From positions 1-56,686 of the forward strand of contig CAINVV010000236.1 in the NCBI GenBank assembly GCA_903854235.1: DNA of 56,686 bases, given 5' to 3'. The DNA comes from an uncultured Bacteroidia bacterium (GTDB lineage Bacteria; Bacteroidota; Bacteroidia; Bacteroidales; Prolixibacteraceae). How positions within the stretch are numbered: the stretch's first letter is position 1; every line of letters begins with the position of its first letter. The notes under the pieces are model-generated. The model did no database searches, was not told where the DNA came from, and was given only the letters and a program-made list of their open reading frames with translations. The position numbers and the translations under genes were made by a program. Shown here piece after piece: positions 1-8,189 of this stretch.

Positions 1-1
1 A

Positions 2-1345
2 GGCATGGCCAAAAAAATGGATGCCAACAAGGGAATGGAACTGGGAAGCATCCTCTTCGACATGCGATATGCCCCTGCCGGGAATCCTGGTGTCAGGATG
101 AAAGCCATCAACGAATACATGACGCTGCTAAGGAGTGCCACGCTTGGAATTGAAGCGACCATGTACGACCTCGGTAAAAAAATGTACGGAAAGGGAACCT
201 TCATCGGACTGCACGATACCTTCCACAACAACCTCGATGGCGATGAGGTCTGGCAAACCGGTGTAAGTTGGTGGAACATCAAGCGGGACTATGGCCACAC
301 AGACGAGGAAACCGCCACACCCATACAGTTGGGGATCGGTATGAGCTATCCGATGAACGCGATGTACAACATGTATTACGGCAAAGACCTGGACCGCATC
401 TGGACCAAGGCCCTGTATGACCTGCGCTTCGGCATCCGAACCCACTACCACGCCGCCAACGATGTACAGGGATGGGGAGTCTCCATCGATGCCCCGCTGG
501 CCCTTCAAAAAATCAATAAAGTCGAAAATGCCGCCAGGCTGATGAACCGTTTCAATCCCTCCTTCCCCAGGGTGAAACTGCTCGTCGTCTATGGCATGGA
601 AGCCCTCTTCAACTGGTATCCTGATTACTCAAACCGGGGACTTTACGACCTCAATGAAAAACTGGAAATGGAGAAAAAATCCATTGAACTTTGGAACAAC
701 GGCTACCTGCACGCAGCCATCCCCACCGATCTGATAGAAGATGGAAGGTTGAACCTCAACGCTGCCGGCAAACCGGTACTCAATGGCTATGTCTTCGATG
801 CCGTCCTTTTCATCGGTCCACGCTATTCCAAAGAGCGAACGGTGAAATTCTTCCAGGAGTATGTCGCCAAAGGTGGAAAACTGCTGCTGGACGGTCCTGC
901 CGACTTCGACTACAGGGGTGAAAATATCAAAGAAACCTGGCGGAAGATCGCGTCCAAGGCCGTTGCAACCAGTTATTCACTTGAAAACACCGCCAAACTG
1001 GGGATAGCCAAAAACGAGCTGAAGGATGGGGTAGCCAATGATCCGGGCACCTTTACCTTCACGAGCATTGAGTCACTTCAGGAGAACAAACCGGCAACGT
1101 TTTCATTTACCTATTTGGGCAACACTTTCAGTGGAACCTACAAAGGAATAGCGGTTATAAAAATTGACCCGAACGGAGCGGTACAAAAACTGGGAGCTAC
1201 TGCCTTTTCTTCAATGCGGAAAAACAACAAAGAGATTTTGCATGTAAGCAGGGAGGCAGATGTTTTTATCAGTGTTGAAGGTGCAACGATCCATGCAACA
1301 ATAGCCGATTCCACCAAATCGACACAAATCTCAACAAATGATTAA
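2..1345 (+). CDS. C-terminal part of an unassigned hydrolase-like protein (5' truncated)
   Basis: The reading frame is open to the first base of the window, and the first Met (base 5) is not preceded by a stop or a signal peptide, so this is probably the C-terminal part of a larger protein. The region up to about residue 200 is rich in Trp, Tyr and His and could be the end of a TIM-barrel-type catalytic domain. Around residues 265-310 it reads like a Rossmann/amidotransferase-like domain (VLFIGPRY...GGKLLLDGPADFDYRG), as in the trimerisation domain of GH42-type beta-galactosidases. The last ~100 residues look like a beta-sandwich. No catalytic residues can be assigned. It precedes the first toroid gene by 70 bp and probably belongs to the same glycan-degradation unit. 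Function is unknown; a glycoside hydrolase is only an inference. Confidence 0.6.
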   Translation, partial: GMAKKMDANKGMELGSILFDMRYAPAGNPGVRMKAINEYMTLLRSATLGIEATMYDLGKKMYGKGTFIGLHDTFHNNLDGDEVWQTGVSWWNIKRDYGHTDEETATPIQLGIGMSYPMNAMYNMYYGKDLDRIWTKALYDLRFGIRTHYHAANDVQGWGVSIDAPLALQKINKVENAARLMNRFNPSFPRVKLLVVYGMEALFNWYPDYSNRGLYDLNEKLEMEKKSIELWNNGYLHAAIPTDLIEDGRLNLNAAGKPVLNGYVFDAVLFIGPRYSKERTVKFFQEYVAKGGKLLLDGPADFDYRGENIKETWRKIASKAVATSYSLENTAKLGIAKNELKDGVANDPGTFTFTSIESLQENKPATFSFTYLGNTFSGTYKGIAVIKIDPNGAVQKLGATAFSSMRKNNKEILHVSREADVFISVEGATIHATIADSTKSTQISTND

Positions 1346-1415
1346 GGGATTTGTCCTTCGCAGGAGACTTACTTAATGTAAGTAACTAAACTGTTTCTAG
1401 TACCATCAACTTCAA

Positions 1416-2966
1416 GTGAAAAATAACGTTTCGCCCTTTCGGATTATTGTCTTCATTCTATTTGTTTTCAGCATGACATTCTCTTCGGCAGGAGCTGAAA
1501 AAGTAGAACGGGTAGCTTCCTATTCTTTCCGTTTTACCTATTCCAGCCTTTCCCCCTATCAACACAAAATGCTGGAGCAATTTATTGAATCTTTCCTGCA
1601 GGGAGAAAACAATGTGAAGCGACTAACTGGCAACGACGATGGTGCCATACAAAAAATTCGGCTGGCAGAGGCACTTCTGTTCAGGAACAAAGATACCGAT
1701 CAGGTAAATGCCTTTGATATTATCAGGTGGATGTACGGACTGGCCAAGAAAGAGATTGAACCGGCCAGCAGTGATTTTGTGGGAAGTGATCTGATCATCA
1801 TTTACCATAGGTATCGCCAACTTTTCCCTCCTGATGTGATGGAAAAGATGGAATTTTTACTGAAAAACGTTGCGCACATCACCTACAATAAAAATCAAAA
1901 GCCCAACTACAACAACATGGCCATCATGAGTTCCTTCATCATGGAATATGTTGGGCGGCTGTACAATTTGGAAGAAATTCAGACCCGGGGCATGGAAAAA
2001 GCCAGGGCCATCGTTTCCGGCTACCGTGCCTATGGTACGATGTGCGAGTACAATACTCCGACCTATTACGGGGTGGATGTGATGGGCCTATCCTTGTGGA
2101 AGGAGTTGTCCTATTCAAAAGAGATGCGGGAGCTCGGGATTTTCCTGCAGGAATCCTTGTGGAAAGAGATTGCCATGTACTACAACGTCAACCTTAGAAA
2201 CATGTGCGGACCCTACCTGAGGGGTTATGGCATGGATATGACCCGGTACAATGCTGTGATCGGTGTTCCCATTGCAATGGCTGTCGACGATGAAGCCCTT
2301 GCCCCTTTCCCGGGTATCGTTGGTGGACATTACCATGATGCCAGCTACATCGCTGCCTTTTGCGAATTGGGAGTGGATCTGCCGGGAGAGGCATTCCGGG
2401 AATTCCGGGAATTCAGCGCTCCACGGTTCTTTTCGCGGATAACGCCAAACTATTACGAGGGCGACAAGTTGAAAAAAGCCACCGCGCAGGTAAACAAGGA
2501 TTGGATGATGGGAGGCCTCTGGGGAAATCTTAAAGTTTCGGGGCTGTTGAAGGTAGGTACGATGCACTGGAAAGCCAGTCAGGGATTGGTCGGATGGTTG
2601 GTTGTTCCCGGAGAAGGAAAGACCAATGTGAAAGTAGATGAAACTACTATGCAAATTTTTCTTGCAACCGAACCTACGGATTTTATTGAGCTTTTTCTCT
2701 ATGCACCCGGTCTTTCCTCCCAAAAAATAACAGGAAAAGTATGGAAACTGGATGGAATGAATCTGACTGTTAACTCTTCCCTGAAATATGTGACAGAACA
2801 GGTGAAAGATTCTGTCGAACCCCATTCTTTTTCAGATGCACAGGCCAACCATTATCAGAACCTGGTACGGGTTCGGTTTCAGATCCCAAAAGGTTGGGAA
2901 AAGTCAACGCCACTGGTAAGTTTTATTCCAAAAAAACAGAAAACCGAAGACAAATTCCAAAAATGA
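1416..2966 (+). CDS. Secreted (alpha/alpha)-toroid protein, lyase-like (toroid member 1)
   Basis: The start is GTG at 1416 and gives a signal peptide (hydrophobic residues about 8-26). The protein is helix-rich up to about residue 370, followed by a beta-rich C-terminal part, the layout of toroid polysaccharide lyases and hydrolases. Landmarks are YNNM (Asn166-167) and, 44 residues later, CEYNTPTYYG (Glu211, Tyr212, Tyr217). The same pair recurs in five other proteins of this window. It is closest to the product of 16833-18392: both have a RLAEALLFRN/RVAEALLFRN-type segment, WMMGG[IL]WG and a VPGEG[KT]TNV segment. The stop overlaps the next gene's start (ATGA), so it is co-translated with the GH2 enzyme. 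I do not recognise a characterised family. A lyase or hydrolase acting on uronic-acid-containing oligosaccharides is inferred from fold and context. Confidence 0.75.
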   Translation: MKNNVSPFRIIVFILFVFSMTFSSAGAEKVERVASYSFRFTYSSLSPYQHKMLEQFIESFLQGENNVKRLTGNDDGAIQKIRLAEALLFRNKDTDQVNAFDIIRWMYGLAKKEIEPASSDFVGSDLIIIYHRYRQLFPPDVMEKMEFLLKNVAHITYNKNQKPNYNNMAIMSSFIMEYVGRLYNLEEIQTRGMEKARAIVSGYRAYGTMCEYNTPTYYGVDVMGLSLWKELSYSKEMRELGIFLQESLWKEIAMYYNVNLRNMCGPYLRGYGMDMTRYNAVIGVPIAMAVDDEALAPFPGIVGGHYHDASYIAAFCELGVDLPGEAFREFREFSAPRFFSRITPNYYEGDKLKKATAQVNKDWMMGGLWGNLKVSGLLKVGTMHWKASQGLVGWLVVPGEGKTNVKVDETTMQIFLATEPTDFIELFLYAPGLSSQKITGKVWKLDGMNLTVNSSLKYVTEQVKDSVEPHSFSDAQANHYQNLVRVRFQIPKGWEKSTPLVSFIPKKQKTEDKFQK

Positions 2967-5900
2967 ACAGACAATTCATCCTGCTTCTATTGGCGATCCT
3001 GTTCATTGGCTTTTCAACCGATGCACAAAGGTCCTTTTCCTCGCAGAATCGGGTGGAAATCTCCAACCAATCGTGGAAAATATGGCTGGACAAGAAAGCG
3101 GAGTGGGCGAACGATTCACTTTTCCTACCACCCTATGACCTGAGGGCGATACCTTCAAATGCCCCGGGTTGTGGCTGGGAGGCGCTTTACGATCAATCAG
3201 GTACCATTGAGACCAAACTACCAGCCACCGTAGAGCAATATTATTGGGCGAGGAATGGAAATAGTTTTGGCGTCGATGGCAATTATTTGGGGGTATCCTG
3301 GTTTACGACCTCCTTGCAAATACCCCGGGAGTGGAAGGGTAAATCGATCCGGCTTGATTTTGAAAGCGCCCGGATGAGAGCCGAAGTTTACGTGAATAAT
3401 CAGCTGGCAGGTTATAATTTGATTGACGGAGTCCCTTTTTCTGTGGAGGTAACCAAATTTTTAAATGAAGCAGGCACAAACAAATTGGCCGTTCGGATGA
3501 CGGACCCCAATGGAAATTTTGCCTGGCAGGATTACAGTGCATTTGAATGGGGCAAATATGAAACCATCCCCAGTCATGGTTTTGGTGGCATTACAGGAAA
3601 AGTTGTTTTGCGGGCAACCGATGGCTGTTACATCGACGACATCTTTGTGAAGAACAAACCCGAAAAAAACGTGGTTGATGTTGAATTAACCCTAAAAAAC
3701 AGGGGAAACATGACCGATGGTTTCATCATTTTTAGCTTGTCTGAGAATGGGAAAACGGTGAACCTGCTTACCTCAAAGCAAAAGGTAAGCGCTACCGGAA
3801 ATGAATACCTGGTCAAGGAGAGAATTAAGTTACCAGATGCAAGACTCTGGTCTCCTGATTCCCCGAATTTGTACCTGCTGACAGCCGAATGGAGTGGAAC
3901 GGATGGATCTCATGACCTCCAGACAAAGCGGTTCGGTTTCAGATGGTTTGAGGTTAGGGAAGTGGACGGAGACAAGATGTTTTTTCTCAACGACAAACGC
4001 ATCGTACTTCGATCGGCTATCTCGTGGAGTCACTGGCCGGTGAACGGAATATTTGCCACCAGCGAAATGGCACGAAAGCAAATCCTTGCCGCCAAAAAAC
4101 TGGGATTAAACATGCTTAACTTTCACCGGGCAATCGGTCAGACCAATGTGCTGGACATAGCCGATGAACTGGGGCTTTTGTATTATGAAGAACCCGGCGG
4201 ATACCGGAATTCTGCCTACAATCTGGTGGATGATCCCTTTGTAAAAACCTGGAAACGGGAGAAACTGCTTCAAATGATCAGGCGCGACAGGAGCCATCCG
4301 TCTCTGATCATTTACAACATGATCAATGAACCATCACGTGGCCCGAAACCGAATGAATTTGAGGATATCCGAAAAGCACATCAACTGGATGAGACCAGAA
4401 TTATCACCTTTGCCTCCAACAATGTAGCCGAAACCTCCAAACTTTCTTTTGGTGAGTCGTTGCAAAAATCACATATGCTTCCTTATGACACGATCCTGCA
4501 TAAAAAGGGTTGGTGGGATGCACATAACGCTCCGGGGCCAGGGGTTTACAAAGATCAGTTTTACAAGTCAGCTACCCAGTTTGAACGGTACATTGATCAT
4601 CCAGACGAAATTATTTTTTACGGGGAGGAAAGTGCCACAGGCACCCCACCTCGCCTGCAACTCATTAAAGATGAAATAGAAAAAACAGGGAAAATTGGAT
4701 GGGATGGTCAGCAGATGATCGACCAATACAAGGCTTTTGACCGATTCCTTCATGAAAAGGGATTCTCATCCGCCTTTAAAAGCGTGGATGATTTGTGCGT
4801 GTGTTTCGGAAATGTCTCCTATTACCTGCAGGGCAGGATGACGGAAAATATCCGCATCAGCAATACCATCGACGGCTATGTAACCAATGGATGGGAAAGC
4901 ACCAAACTGGAAGATCATTCGGGCATTGTGGACGTCTACCGGAATTTCAAAGGCGATCCTTCGCTGATGTCTTATTACAACCAACCGCTGTATGTGGCCG
5001 TCAAATTAAGGAATAAGGTCTTCCTCCTTGGGGATAAGGTTGTTGCAGATCTCTTTTTGATCAATGAGAAGAACTTAAACGGCACATACCAGCTCTGTGT
5101 GGCCGCAAAAAATAAATTGGGGATTTCCCAAAAGCAGAATTTCAACGTATCAGTGAGAGGCGGTAATGTGTATGGCCAGCTTCTTCAGGAGAGTGTTACA
5201 TTCAGTATCAACGAACCAGGTTATACCGAAATAGAGGCAGAACTTCTACAAAATGGGAAAGTAGTAGCTCATGGCCAGGATAAATTGTTCGCGTTGGAAC
5301 TTAAATCTCCCGAAAGGCAAGTCAGTGTTTTAGATAGTTCCAGGCAGATTCAAAAAGTACTGAGCATCTCAAATATCTCTTTTTCGGAATGCGCTGGCCA
5401 GTTACCCAAAAGGGGAGTTCTTTTCCTGGGCCCACAGATGCAACAAATTGACCAACTGAATCATAAGTACAAATTAAATGATAAGCTCAAAATTGAGGCC
5501 TTGATCGCCTGGATCAGTAAGGGAAATACCCTCATCATTTTGAAGAATGCCCCCTATTGGTGCGAGCTCTTTGCCTCCAGGGAGGTGACCGGATATTTTG
5601 GATCTCAGACGTTGGGTGGAAATTGGATGGGAGGAAATTTCTTTGTGCGAAAACACCCGATCTTTGATGGCCTTCCAGTAAACACTGCGTTTAATTGGGA
5701 ATATCAGTCCCTCGCTGCCTATAACAGGGAAAGACTCGGACTCCGGCTATCCAATGATGAATGCATAGTCGGATGCTATACGGATCATAAAAATGAGATG
5801 TATTCCGCCTTGAGCATTGTTCCCCTGGGGGATGGAAAAATTATTTTTAGTACCCTCGATCTATCAGGCGCCATTCTATCAGGCGAAAAATCGGCCATCG

Positions 5901-5971
5901 TCGCCAGGAAAATCCTGGAAAATATGGTGAACTACGGTGAAGAAAATCCTCATCAAAAAAATTCAAATTAA
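2963..5971 (+). CDS. GH2 family beta-glycosidase (beta-galactosidase/beta-glucuronidase type)
   Basis: The start is placed at ATG 2963, which overlaps the upstream stop as ATGA and gives a good signal peptide (ILLLLAILFIGFSTDAQ). An earlier in-frame ATG at 2894 would bury this signal. The 1002-residue protein has the GH2 order: jelly-roll sugar-binding domain (about 30-215), Ig-like domain (about 220-330), TIM barrel (about 335-640) and additional C-terminal beta-rich domains. The acid/base is expected at Glu456 in YNMINEP, and the nucleophile at Glu555 (or Glu556) in FYGEESATG. Retaining hydrolysis of a terminal beta-linked sugar in the periplasm or at the surface is expected. Specificity (galactose, glucuronate or other) cannot be read from the sequence. 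The C-terminal segment around residues 810-960 (RGVLFLGPQ...) resembles an amidotransferase-like module rather than the usual GH2 domain 5. Confidence 0.88.
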   Translation: MNRQFILLLLAILFIGFSTDAQRSFSSQNRVEISNQSWKIWLDKKAEWANDSLFLPPYDLRAIPSNAPGCGWEALYDQSGTIETKLPATVEQYYWARNGNSFGVDGNYLGVSWFTTSLQIPREWKGKSIRLDFESARMRAEVYVNNQLAGYNLIDGVPFSVEVTKFLNEAGTNKLAVRMTDPNGNFAWQDYSAFEWGKYETIPSHGFGGITGKVVLRATDGCYIDDIFVKNKPEKNVVDVELTLKNRGNMTDGFIIFSLSENGKTVNLLTSKQKVSATGNEYLVKERIKLPDARLWSPDSPNLYLLTAEWSGTDGSHDLQTKRFGFRWFEVREVDGDKMFFLNDKRIVLRSAISWSHWPVNGIFATSEMARKQILAAKKLGLNMLNFHRAIGQTNVLDIADELGLLYYEEPGGYRNSAYNLVDDPFVKTWKREKLLQMIRRDRSHPSLIIYNMINEPSRGPKPNEFEDIRKAHQLDETRIITFASNNVAETSKLSFGESLQKSHMLPYDTILHKKGWWDAHNAPGPGVYKDQFYKSATQFERYIDHPDEIIFYGEESATGTPPRLQLIKDEIEKTGKIGWDGQQMIDQYKAFDRFLHEKGFSSAFKSVDDLCVCFGNVSYYLQGRMTENIRISNTIDGYVTNGWESTKLEDHSGIVDVYRNFKGDPSLMSYYNQPLYVAVKLRNKVFLLGDKVVADLFLINEKNLNGTYQLCVAAKNKLGISQKQNFNVSVRGGNVYGQLLQESVTFSINEPGYTEIEAELLQNGKVVAHGQDKLFALELKSPERQVSVLDSSRQIQKVLSISNISFSECAGQLPKRGVLFLGPQMQQIDQLNHKYKLNDKLKIEALIAWISKGNTLIILKNAPYWCELFASREVTGYFGSQTLGGNWMGGNFFVRKHPIFDGLPVNTAFNWEYQSLAAYNRERLGLRLSNDECIVGCYTDHKNEMYSALSIVPLGDGKIIFSTLDLSGAILSGEKSAIVARKILENMVNYGEENPHQKNSN

Positions 5972-7978
5972 ATGAACAAAATTGCCGGATTACTCCTGGT
6001 TATCCTGACTTTAACCTCTTTAGCCAGGGCTCAAAAAGTCACCAGTCTCTGGTTGGATGACCTGAAGATTCAGACTTTTTCGGAAGGGATTCCTTCTGTT
6101 GAGGCCAAAAAGAGTGGTGGTGGTGATTCCATCCGCCTTGCCGGAAAATATTTTGAAAGAGGAATCGGAGTTCACTCCATGAGCGTATTATCTTTTTTGC
6201 TAAACGGGAAAGCCGAACAATTTTCTGCCACTGTGGGAGCCGACGACAAGGCGAATAAAAACATGTACGTTCAGTTTTTTGTCCTCGGTGATCAAAAAAT
6301 CCTGTTCGAAAGTGGTCCGATGAAAGTTGGTGACGCCCCAAAAAAAGTGACTGTAAACCTTTCGGGAATCCAACGAATGGGACTGCTGGTAACGGTAAGT
6401 ATGGAGGATGAAGGCTATGGCAAAACTTACTCCGATTGGGCAGATGCGAAATTGGTCATGAGTGGGGAAAACCGCCCTCAAAACATTCCCAACAATGGGG
6501 AAAAATATATACTGACCCCAACTTCTACCAAAACGCCAAGAATCAATTCTACAAAGATTTTTGGCGTCACCCCGGGCAATCCGTTTCTATATACCATTGT
6601 AGCTACCGGCGAACGCCCAATGCAATTTTCTGCCGGACCTTTACCAAAAGGATTACGGCTCGATCCCAAAACAGGAATCCTGACAGGCAAAATCATCCAG
6701 GCAGGAATCTATCTCACGACCCTTCGTGCAAAAAATGCGCTTGGCAATGCCACCAAACAACTTAAAATCGTGGTGGGAGATACCTTTGCCCTGACACCTC
6801 CCATCGGCTGGAATGGTTGGAATTCATGGGCCAAAAATATCGATGGGGAAAAAGTGATTGCCTCAGCCAATGCCATGGTAAAAATGGGCCTGAGTAACCA
6901 CGGCTGGACCTACATCAACATCGACGATACCTGGGAGGGGCAGCGGGGAGGGAAGTTCAACGGGCTTCAGCCCAACGAGAAATTCCCAAAATTTAGGGAG
7001 ATGATCGATTACATACATTCTCTGGGATTGAAGCTGGGTGTCTATTCGACCCCCTGGATCTCAACCTATGCCGGTTTTGCCGGAGCCTCCTCCGATTTCG
7101 TCAAGGGTGACTATCCCGATTCCATCAAGCCCAACAAAAGGGCCTACCGCCACATCGGGAAATTCCGGTTCGAAAAGGAGGATGCCCTTCAAATGGCGGA
7201 ATGGGGAGTCGACTACCTGAAATACGACTGGCGGATTGACCTGAATTCGGCCGAAAGGATGTCGGAAGCCCTGAAAAAATCGGGCAGGGACATTCTGTTC
7301 AGTTTGTCCAATTCCGCACCAATTGCACTGGCAAAGGATTGGGCACGGGTATCCAATGCCTGGCGTACCGGACCGGATATCCGCGACAGCTGGCTAAGTC
7401 TCTACACCTCCGTCTTTACCATCGACAAGTGGGCTCCCTTTGCCATTCCGGGACACTGGAATGACCCGGATATGCTGATTCTGGGGAATGTCACCACCGG
7501 AACCGACCTTCATCCCACACGTCTGACTCCGGATGAACAATACAGCCATGTCACCATTTTCAGTCTACTGGCTGCACCACTGCTCATCGGTTGTCCGATT
7601 GAGCAGCTGGATGAATTTACGCTGAACCTCCTCACCAACGATGAAGTGATAGAGGTTGATCAGGATCCGCTCGGAAAACCAGCCAGACTGGTTGCCGACG
7701 AAAATGGCGTCCAGATTTGGGTGAAACCACTGGAAGATGGCTCCTATGCCGTCGGACTCTTCTACACGGCAGATTACGGCCAAACGCCGCAGTCTTATTT
7801 CCATTGGGGCACTGAAACGAATAAAAACTTTCTGTTCGATTTTGACAAAGCCGGATTGAAAGGAAAATACAAAATCAGGGATCTCTGGAGACAAAAGGAT
7901 CTGGGCACATTTGACGGGTCATTCAAAACGGAGATCCGGCATCACGGGGTGGTGATGATAAAAATGGAAAAAATATGA
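5972..7978 (+). CDS. GH27 alpha-galactosidase with N-terminal NPCBM domain (copy A)
   Basis: A signal peptide (GLLLVILTLTSLARA) is followed by an NPCBM-type carbohydrate-binding domain (about 22-165; RGIGVHSMSVLSF), a small putative Ig/He_PIG domain (about 190-265; GNPFLYTI...GLRLDPKTGILTG) and a GH27 barrel from TPPIGWNGWNSW (about 272) onward. The catalytic nucleophile is Asp419 in YLKYDWR. The acid/base is Asp469 in WRTGPDIRDSW, aligning with the WRNFADIDDSW segment of human alpha-galactosidase A. It would release terminal alpha-galactose (or a related alpha-sugar such as alpha-GalNAc or beta-L-arabinopyranose, all known in GH27). The gene begins one base after the GH2 stop. It has a tandem paralogue downstream (8190-10211) of the same architecture. 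Confidence 0.92.
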   Translation: MNKIAGLLLVILTLTSLARAQKVTSLWLDDLKIQTFSEGIPSVEAKKSGGGDSIRLAGKYFERGIGVHSMSVLSFLLNGKAEQFSATVGADDKANKNMYVQFFVLGDQKILFESGPMKVGDAPKKVTVNLSGIQRMGLLVTVSMEDEGYGKTYSDWADAKLVMSGENRPQNIPNNGEKYILTPTSTKTPRINSTKIFGVTPGNPFLYTIVATGERPMQFSAGPLPKGLRLDPKTGILTGKIIQAGIYLTTLRAKNALGNATKQLKIVVGDTFALTPPIGWNGWNSWAKNIDGEKVIASANAMVKMGLSNHGWTYINIDDTWEGQRGGKFNGLQPNEKFPKFREMIDYIHSLGLKLGVYSTPWISTYAGFAGASSDFVKGDYPDSIKPNKRAYRHIGKFRFEKEDALQMAEWGVDYLKYDWRIDLNSAERMSEALKKSGRDILFSLSNSAPIALAKDWARVSNAWRTGPDIRDSWLSLYTSVFTIDKWAPFAIPGHWNDPDMLILGNVTTGTDLHPTRLTPDEQYSHVTIFSLLAAPLLIGCPIEQLDEFTLNLLTNDEVIEVDQDPLGKPARLVADENGVQIWVKPLEDGSYAVGLFYTADYGQTPQSYFHWGTETNKNFLFDFDKAGLKGKYKIRDLWRQKDLGTFDGSFKTEIRHHGVVMIKMEKI

Positions 7979-8000
7979 TTAAATCTTCAAACAAGTCTCA

Positions 8001-8124
8001 TTTGACCCCTCTAAATATCCCCGAAGGGGAGACTACTGATTCGTTTACCAATGAATCAGCGGAGCGCCACTCCCATCCTTTGGAGAGCCTGTCCCGATTC
8101 ATCGGGAGGTTGGGAGAGGTCAAA
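8001..8124. repeat. Palindrome-rich REP-like element between the GH27 paralogues
   Basis: The ends form an imperfect inverted repeat (TTTGACCCCTCT ... GGGAGAGGTCAAA). Inside are CCCCGAAGGGG, a 7-bp stem CTGATTC/GAATCAG (8036-8059) and a 7-bp stem TCCCGAT/ATCGGGA (8092-8107). Together they fill most of the 211-bp gap between the two GH27 genes. It resembles the dispersed small palindromic elements common in Bacteroidota intergenic regions. It could also act as an mRNA stabiliser or partial terminator that changes expression of the second GH27 relative to the first; this is inference. Confidence 0.6.
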
Positions 8125-8189
8125 ATTATGGATATAAAGGTTTTGTAAATTAGGTTACTGTTACTTATAAAACATAATAAATTGAAAAT

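Noticed and set aside
2894-2962. Earlier in-frame ATG for the GH2 gene
   Set aside because: It would overlap the preceding gene by 73 bp and place 23 charged residues before an otherwise good signal peptide. ATG 2963 in an ATGA overlap is preferred.
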